In this document: positions 8,027 to 13,238 of the stretch, in pieces | Layout: each line of letters opens with the position of its first letter | Position numbering within the stretch: position 1 is the stretch's first letter | NCBI GenBank assembly: GCA_903837255.1 | Contig: CAILTZ010000189.1 | Location: forward strand, 1 to 13,238 | Reading direction: 5' to 3' | Length of the DNA: 13,238 nucleotides | Origin: an uncultured Pirellula sp. | GTDB taxonomy: Bacteria > Planctomycetota > Planctomycetia > Pirellulales > Pirellulaceae | Program-made: the position numbers and the translations under genes | Notes under the pieces: generated by a model | Seen by the model: only the letters and a program-made list of their open reading frames with translations | Told to the model about the DNA's origin: nothing | Database searches by the model: none

Positions 8027-11000
8027 ATCTCTTGAGCGATGATTTTTCCAACAAAGGAGAAACTGCAGATCACCGGCAGCAGGATCAAATTCACCAGGGT
8101 CGCTGTGATCAGGCCAAAAAGGATCACAAGCCCCATTGGGTACTCGATCTCCTGCCCAGGAATTTCTCCCGTAAGGATCAGTGGCACGAGTGCCAACCCT
8201 GTCGTCGCGGCGGTCATCGTGATCGGCGAGAGCCGCTCCTGGGCTCCTTGCAACACCAATTCTCGCTGGTCGCGAACCCCTTCCTGGATCGCAAGATGCC
8301 GATAATGGCTCACGAGCATGATCGCATTGCGAGCAGCAATACCCAGTACTGTGACGAACCCAACCAGTGACCCCAGCGATAGAATCCCACCCGATGCATG
8401 AACCCCCAACACGCCCCCGAGCAATGCCAGCGGCAGGGTGCTGAGGATCAACGCCACAAGCTTCCACGACTGAAAATCGATGTACAGGATCACTGCAATC
8501 GCGAGCACCGACGCGATCGATAAAAGCAACAGTCGATTGCGGGATGCTTTTGCCTCTGCGTATTCCCCAAGAAACTCTGGATGATAACCCGCCTGGAATT
8601 CGACGTTGCTGCGAACCGCCCGTTCGATATCGGTGGCCACCGACGCGAGATCTCGTCGATCGACATTGCATGTGATGTCGATTCGCCTTGATGCCGCCTC
8701 TCGCTTGATTTCGTTCGGTGCAGGGACGATCGCAAGGGTCGCAACATTCCCGAGCGGAACTTGTCCTCCTCCCGGAATATCGATCATCAGCTCACTGAGG
8801 GTTCTCAGGTCGGTGTGCAAACTCTTTTCGCCTCGCACCACCACGCCGAAGATATTCTGATCTTTGTAAATCTCACCGACCTGCGTTCCATTGACCAGTG
8901 TCGTGACGCTCCGCATCAAGGCACCGGGAGTTAGATTGAACTGAGAAGCCGCCTCGGGTCGCATCTGCACCGAGATCTGCGGTACGAGGACTTGAGGCTC
9001 GACCTTGAGCGTCGTGACCCCCTCGATGGGCTTGATCTCCGCTGCGATCGCGTTGGCTGTCATGCGCAGCTGTTCCATGTCCGGTCCAAACACACGAACG
9101 ACGATCGAGGCGCTGGTTCCCGTGAGGACTTCTTTGATCCGCTCGGTAAGGTAGGTCAGCAGATCGCGATACAGACCAGGATAACCATCGACGATCGTTT
9201 GAACCTGGGCCACCGTTTTGTCGTAGTCTTTCGAATCGTCGATGCTGATCCAAAGCTCGGTAAAGTTCGGGCCGACGACCTCATCGGCAACCGTCGCGCG
9301 ACCGATGTGGGATCCAAAGTTCAACACACCCTCGACAGCCATCAACTCCTGGCTTGCCCGCTTGGTGATGCGATTCATCGCATCGATTCCTATCCCCGGT
9401 TTTTCTACCCAATGCATCAGAAAATCGGTCTCTCGGAATTTGGGCATGAGCTGCTCGCCCAGTCGGGTGATGGTCGCCCCGAGCAGCACAATCGCAAGCG
9501 ACGAGAGCCCGATCGTCACCCATCGCCAGCGGATCGAACCTTCTAGCACCCAGCGATAGAGTTGCTTGAGGAATTGGACCAAGGGTCCATCGGCATGCCG
9601 ATTCCGTGCCGATACCGGGAGCAGGTACAACGACATCGCGGGGGTGACCGTCAGCGCGACGGCTAGCGATGCTAGGATTGCCAAGATGTAGGCTGCTGCC
9701 AGCGGTTTGAAGAACGCGCCTGCCAATCCAGTCAAAAAGAATACCGGCAAGAATGCCAGGACCACGATGATCGTCGCATAGACCACCGCGCTTCTGACCT
9801 CCATCGATGCATCAAATACCACCGCAAATGCCGAGCGAGGATTGCCCAACTGCTCGTTGATCCTCAATCGCCTAATGATGTTCTCGACATCGATGATCGC
9901 GTCGTCGACGACCTCCCCGAGCGCAATGACCAGCCCTGCCAAAACCATCGTATTGATCGTTCCACCTCGATAGTAAAGAACGAGCATGGCTGCGATGAGC
10001 GAAAGCGGGATCGCCGTGGCGCTGATCAAGGCGCAGCGCCAATCGTAAAGAAACAGGATCAATACGACGATCACCAAGACGCAACCCAAAAGCATCGAAT
10101 GGCTGAGGTTCTTCAGAGATCGCTCGATGAACGTCGCCGGCCGAAAAATCGTCGTGTCATACTGCACCTCGTGCATGGCAGGCGCAAGATCCGACATCGC
10201 CTTTTCTACTTTGCGGGTTACGTCCAAGGTGTTGGCCCAAGGTTGTTTCTCGACGATCAGCAAAAGCCCTGGTCGATTGTTGATAATCGCATCCCCAATC
10301 GGCGGTGCATGATCGATTGTCACCGTGGCGACGTCTCGGATGCGAAGCGGTGTTCCATCGGCCTGCATTCCAATTGGCTGGGGTTGGACCGGCTGCGTTG
10401 ATGTCCTGCGGATCGGAATGTCCCCTAGCTGCTCAGGGGTATAAACAGCCGGGATGTGCCTGAGGGCCAGTCGCTGATTGGGGGTGTCGACAAAACCTCC
10501 CGATCCAACAGCCGTCGCCTCACGGACGGTTTGCAAGATCGTATCGAGAGTCAGCCCGTGGCGGCTAAGCCTGACCGGATCGACAACCACCTGCAACTGC
10601 GGATCCTTTTCGCCCCAGACCGCGACGTTGGCCACTCCAGCGATCCCCATCAATCGAGGACGTATCGTCCACTTGGTCAACGTCGTCATGTCCATCTGCG
10701 ACTTAGTGTCTGACCACAGCCCGATCTTCATGCATCGGCTCAGCGACGACAAAGGGGGCAAAATCACCGGCGGTCTTGCAACCAATGGCAACGTCGACTG
10801 GGCCAGCGCCAATCGCTCTTGGACCAATTGCCGAGCAACCAACAAATCGGTTCCTGGCTCGAAGATCATCCGAACACTCGATAACCCTAAGACCGATTTG
10901 GAACGGACGGTTTGAACGAACGGAATACCGTTGACCGCATTCTCGATCGGCACGGTGATCAGACTCTCGACATCCTCGGTGGATATCCCCGGCGCTTCGG

Positions 11001-11148
11001 TTTGGATCTCCACGAGCGGTGGCGCAAATTCAGGAAACACATCCAGCGGAATCGAATCGCTATTGCGAATACCGACGACCACCAGGATGACGGCCAGGAT
11101 CAGGACGAGGAGTCGGAGCTCGAGCGATGTTTTGATCAACCAACTCAT
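8014..11148 (-). CDS. RND efflux permease, CusA/CzcA-like, second system
   Basis: This is a 1044-residue inner-membrane RND permease of the heavy-metal-efflux type. TM1 is at about 12-27. It has the family sequence [25 protein letters not shown] (52-76, quoted in parts: [11 protein letters not shown], then [10 protein letters not shown]). The first membrane block is about 350-510 and the second about 872-1035. The TM4 region carries [13 protein letters not shown] (411-423). Aligned to CzcA, D415 and E422 match D408 and E415, but the D402 position is Ala409, and D416 and D420 are extra. TDFLMHW (574-580) puts a Met-His pair close to the CusA M573 region, which could mean a different metal preference; this is speculative. 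The ATG overlaps the adaptor stop as ATGA, indicating translational coupling. The 3' end runs 13 bp into the oppositely directed cytochrome gene. Full length, no frameshift seen. Substrate unknown. Confidence 0.93.
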   Translation of the reverse strand: MSWLIKTSLELRLLVLILAVILVVVGIRNSDSIPLDVFPEFAPPLVEIQTEAPGISTEDVESLITVPIENAVNGIPFVQTVRSKSVLGLSSVRMIFEPGTDLLVARQLVQERLALAQSTLPLVARPPVILPPLSSLSRCMKIGLWSDTKSQMDMTTLTKWTIRPRLMGIAGVANVAVWGEKDPQLQVVVDPVRLSRHGLTLDTILQTVREATAVGSGGFVDTPNQRLALRHIPAVYTPEQLGDIPIRRTSTQPVQPQPIGMQADGTPLRIRDVATVTIDHAPPIGDAIINNRPGLLLIVEKQPWANTLDVTRKVEKAMSDLAPAMHEVQYDTTIFRPATFIERSLKNLSHSMLLGCVLVIVVLILFLYDWRCALISATAIPLSLIAAMLVLYYRGGTINTMVLAGLVIALGEVVDDAIIDVENIIRRLRINEQLGNPRSAFAVVFDASMEVRSAVVYATIIVVLAFLPVFFLTGLAGAFFKPLAAAYILAILASLAVALTVTPAMSLYLLPVSARNRHADGPLVQFLKQLYRWVLEGSIRWRWVTIGLSSLAIVLLGATITRLGEQLMPKFRETDFLMHWVEKPGIGIDAMNRITKRASQELMAVEGVLNFGSHIGRATVADEVVGPNFTELWISIDDSKDYDKTVAQVQTIVDGYPGLYRDLLTYLTERIKEVLTGTSASIVVRVFGPDMEQLRMTANAIAAEIKPIEGVTTLKVEPQVLVPQISVQMRPEAASQFNLTPGALMRSVTTLVNGTQVGEIYKDQNIFGVVVRGEKSLHTDLRTLSELMIDIPGGGQVPLGNVATLAIVPAPNEIKREAASRRIDITCNVDRRDLASVATDIERAVRSNVEFQAGYHPEFLGEYAEAKASRNRLLLLSIASVLAIAVILYIDFQSWKLVALILSTLPLALLGGVLGVHASGGILSLGSLVGFVTVLGIAARNAIMLVSHYRHLAIQEGVRDQRELVLQGAQERLSPITMTAATTGLALVPLILTGEIPGQEIEYPMGLVILFGLITATLVNLILLPVICSFSFVGKIIAQEIQKE

Positions 11149-12497
11149 TTGCCGGCTCCGAATTCGGTGCCAAACAACTCGGCCGAACCATCCGTGACAA
11201 TCTCAGAGCCCAGTGCTGGACCCGCCGACAGGATGGCTTGGTCACCCTCGACCCACTCCAACATAATTCGGCTTCGGCGAAATTTCACAAAACCCTCTTT
11301 GCTCGCCGATTCCTGAACATAGACCCAGGTCCCTCCATAAATGTCATACAGGACAGCAGCCATCGGAACGACCAAGGCCTCGGTCAAGCTCGTCATCGGC
11401 ATGTCGACTCCGACACGCTGGCCGGGCCGTAATCCCAAACTGCGGTTATCCACCTCGTAGTACAAATCGGCTGAGGAACTGATCGCATCGGCCGTTGGTG
11501 GTGCCGCAATCGGCTTGGCCGATTCCTGAGTTTGACTCAAGGGGTTTCCATCCAGAGACACCAAACGCACAGGTATGTCCCGTTTGAGCTTCGGTAGCAA
11601 ATCGACATACACCGGCAAACGGATCCAGATAGTGCTCAAGTCCACGACTTCGAAAAGAGGTGCACCAATCGATACGTTCTGCCCCGCCGAGACTTGGACG
11701 TTGCGAACGACACCCGTGACTGGTGCTCGAAGTGTCAACGGCAAAGGTGGATCGACACGTCCACCGTATTTATCGGCTTTCTCGATCGTTTGCAAAAGCG
11801 AACTGAGTTCAGCCTGCCGCTGCTTGGACGCCTCCAAGGTTGATTTGGAAACCGAAAGCAAAGCCTCTGAATCATCCAGAGCCCGTTGACTACCAGCGCG
11901 ATCCGCTAGCAGTTTGGCGGCTCGATCACGTGCGATCTTCAGGCCCTGGACCTCGGACTCACCGCGAGCCACATCGCCTTGCGCGGTGACCAAAGCGACC
12001 ATCAGGTTCGCCTTGGCACCGGTGATCTGAACTTGCTCGGCCGGCGTAGGTACATCGCGTTCTGGCGAAAGAAGAGGTTTGAGAATCATTAGGGATTGCG
12101 CTACGGTTACCTGGCTGCCAGGCAGTGGGAAGTATTCCCCCGATGGTTCGATTAAGCCCGGGACCGGAGCCGTGGCGATGATCGACTTGCCCGAAGGTAC
12201 AATCGCCTCGCCAGCGAGCGTTCGATGCCGGGCGACCTGGCGCTTTTCGATCGGGACCAATCGAATCCCAAGTCTCCCGACGGCCTCGTCGGTCAGCTTG
12301 AGTGTTGCCAGCTGGGTCTCTTGCGGCACCATCTCGACCTTGGCCGGCGAACTTTTCGATGAAGACGAAGACGAGGACGAAGACGAGGGTTTGTTGCAAC
12401 CGATCATCGCAACGGCGATGAGCCATGCCAAAAGGAACCAAATAAAGACTGGCCTAGTGAGCCAGCCAAACCAAGCTAGGATGGGTGAATTTTTCAT
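11145..12497 (-). CDS. RND periplasmic adaptor, probable lipoprotein, second system
   Basis: This 450-residue membrane fusion protein partners the permease downstream on the same strand. The N terminus has a hydrophobic stretch (about 17-33) ending in AMIGC; C34 is a probable lipidation site, though the lipobox is not canonical (Met at -3). A run of ten Ser (38-47) follows as a flexible tether. The lipoyl-like halves lie at about 105-140 ([13 protein letters not shown]) and 254-285 ([20 protein letters not shown]). They flank a helical hairpin at about 155-240. Beta-barrel and membrane-proximal domains fill 288-440. An AGGA sequence (tcct at 12502-12505 on the + strand) lies 4 nt before the ATG as a weak Shine-Dalgarno. 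The stop overlaps the permease start by 4 nt. It differs clearly from the first adaptor in anchor and sequence, so it is not a recent copy. Confidence 0.92.
   Translation of the reverse strand: MKNSPILAWFGWLTRPVFIWFLLAWLIAVAMIGCNKPSSSSSSSSSSKSSPAKVEMVPQETQLATLKLTDEAVGRLGIRLVPIEKRQVARHRTLAGEAIVPSGKSIIATAPVPGLIEPSGEYFPLPGSQVTVAQSLMILKPLLSPERDVPTPAEQVQITGAKANLMVALVTAQGDVARGESEVQGLKIARDRAAKLLADRAGSQRALDDSEALLSVSKSTLEASKQRQAELSSLLQTIEKADKYGGRVDPPLPLTLRAPVTGVVRNVQVSAGQNVSIGAPLFEVVDLSTIWIRLPVYVDLLPKLKRDIPVRLVSLDGNPLSQTQESAKPIAAPPTADAISSSADLYYEVDNRSLGLRPGQRVGVDMPMTSLTEALVVPMAAVLYDIYGGTWVYVQESASKEGFVKFRRSRIMLEWVEGDQAILSAGPALGSEIVTDGSAELFGTEFGAGK
12357..12386 (-). repeat. ten-serine codon tract in the second adaptor
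   Basis: Thirty nucleotides encode ten consecutive Ser (residues 38-47) using mixed TCN codons (TCG, TCT, TCC, TCA), so the DNA is a degenerate triplet repeat of TC-rich codons. It sits three residues after the likely lipidated Cys34 and probably spaces the adaptor body from the membrane. Such tracts can change length by replication slippage in multiples of three without breaking the frame. Confidence 0.8.
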
Positions 12498-12575
12498 AGA
12501 GTCCTATTGTAATAGCAGACACCGAAACGTCCGGGGTCTTGCGTGACTTCTATGAAAATAACTGGCGTTTGCGGT

Positions 12576-13238
12576 CTACTCGTTGGCCGAGCCGACCAAA
12601 TCCGGTTCGGTCGCTTGGAGAATCTCGGCGGTCACCAGGGGCGGGGCCAACAAGCTCCGAGAGATACTCCGCTCCAACTCGGCAATCGCGCGATTGCAGG
12701 CTGCCCTCTGAGAGAGAATCTGTCCCTTGGCGTTGAGGTACTGCGTGGTCGTCTGAAGCACAATTAGATAATCTGAACCGCCGAGTTGAAAGCCTTTCTC
12801 TGCGATCTGTCGAGCTTCGTCCAAGGCAGGCTCGACGTCTTGCTTGAGGATCTCAAGGTTTTGCTGGGCTTGCAACCACTGCCGATACGCAGTCTTTACC
12901 TCGGCGATGATTTGGTCAGAGATTGCATCTCTGTTATGCAAAGCGGCCTCGAGCTCCGCCGTTGCGCGGAGGATGCCCCCTTGGTTGCGGTTGAAGATGG
13001 GCAAATCAAAGCGCAGGCCGGCACCGTTTGGGTTCCTTCCATGGACTTCTCGAACATCATAAACTCCATCGAGCCTGAGCCACAACCATCGCGATAATCG
13101 CGATCGCTCGCTGGCGGCTGCCACTGCCCACTTGGCTGCGTGCAGATCGGGCCTGCAAGCCAGCGCTTCTTGGACCAATTCCTCTTCGCTTTGGATTGGC
13201 ATGATCGGCTCGTGCAATTGACCCTCGGAAAGAGACTC
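12576..13238 (-). CDS. TolC/CzcC-family outer-membrane channel, second system (5' part outside window)
   Basis: This is the last 220 residues of an outer-membrane efflux protein; the frame stays open to the window edge, so the N terminus and signal peptide are missing. An internal TTG at 13217 is unlikely to be the true start because family sequence would be lost. The second TolC repeat is recognisable: EEELVQEALACRPDL, then FDLPIFNRNQG at 12978-13010, then a long amphipathic helix to RSISRSLL. This matches the motif in the first channel (FDLPIWNRNQG), but the flanks differ greatly. It lies 78 nt upstream of the adaptor on the same strand, giving the order channel-adaptor-permease, as in czcCBA. 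It would be the exit duct for the second pump. The ending SANE is a normal family tail. Confidence 0.88.
   Translation of the reverse strand, partial: ESLSEGQLHEPIMPIQSEEELVQEALACRPDLHAAKWAVAAASERSRLSRWLWLRLDGVYDVREVHGRNPNGAGLRFDLPIFNRNQGGILRATAELEAALHNRDAISDQIIAEVKTAYRQWLQAQQNLEILKQDVEPALDEARQIAEKGFQLGGSDYLIVLQTTTQYLNAKGQILSQRAACNRAIAELERSISRSLLAPPLVTAEILQATEPDLVGSANE

Noticed and set aside
7997..8671. 224-codon open frame on the minus strand overlapping the second permease
   Set aside because: It lies in another frame of the same strand inside a full-length RND permease with clear family motifs; its translation is Arg/Gly/Ser-rich and low in recognisable structure.
8992..9546. 184-codon open frame on the plus strand
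   Set aside because: It is antisense to the permease and its composition (rich in Arg and Asp) is typical of a shadow of a moderately high-GC gene; no domain is recognisable.
12503..12515. Imperfect palindrome CTATTGTAATAG upstream of the second adaptor as an operator
   Set aside because: It is short, imperfect at the centre and AT-rich; it does not match a metal-regulator operator that I can name with confidence.
1..13238. CRISPR array, insertion sequence, tRNA or rRNA
   Set aside because: No regularly spaced repeats, transposase-like coding sequence, terminal inverted repeats or structural RNA signatures were seen.

Overview
The window is a metal or cation efflux locus. It holds two heavy-metal-type (HME) RND tripartite pumps facing each other, with an outer-membrane-type cytochrome c gene between them. 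Codon usage, moderate GC, frequent GATCG/CGATCG words, weak or absent Shine-Dalgarno sequences and a fused c-heme/beta-barrel protein suggest a Gram-negative-type planctomycete (Pirellulales-like). That assignment is inference from style; no taxonomic marker gene is present.

Layout. The + strand carries a complete CzcC/TolC-like outer-membrane channel (45-1358), a 174-nt spacer with two small hairpins, a complete CzcA-like RND permease (1533-4721), a membrane-anchored periplasmic adaptor (4751-6112), a 129-nt spacer, and a secreted protein of about 594 residues (6242-8026). That protein has three CxxCH c-heme sites and a C-terminal region that reads as an outer-membrane beta-barrel. The - strand, read from the right edge, carries the 3' part of a second TolC-like channel (cut by the window end, 13238-12576), a second adaptor that is probably a lipoprotein (12497-11145), and a second RND permease (11148-8014). 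The second adaptor and permease overlap by 4 nt. The two arrays converge, and their last coding regions overlap tail to tail by 13 bp at 8014-8026.

How the parts work together. Each pump has an inner-membrane proton-driven permease, a periplasmic adaptor and an outer-membrane channel, so the window encodes one complete export system and most of a second. The permeases differ in the proton-relay residues of transmembrane helix 4: the first keeps the CzcA D/D/E triad, while the second lacks its first Asp and has extra acidic residues. The adaptors are anchored differently. The systems therefore look like distinct, non-redundant pumps rather than a recent duplication. Neither substrate can be fixed from sequence; divalent cations are the best guess for the first.

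The least ordinary gene is the cytochrome-barrel fusion. It has two tandemly duplicated monoheme domains, a third heme site near the barrel start, and a C-terminal Phe. Its architecture recalls Cyc2-type porin-cytochromes but has more hemes. Its position suggests, without proof, a link between metal handling and electron transfer across the outer membrane. I found no regulator, tRNA, rRNA, transposon or CRISPR array, and no gene-free stretch above 300 bases.
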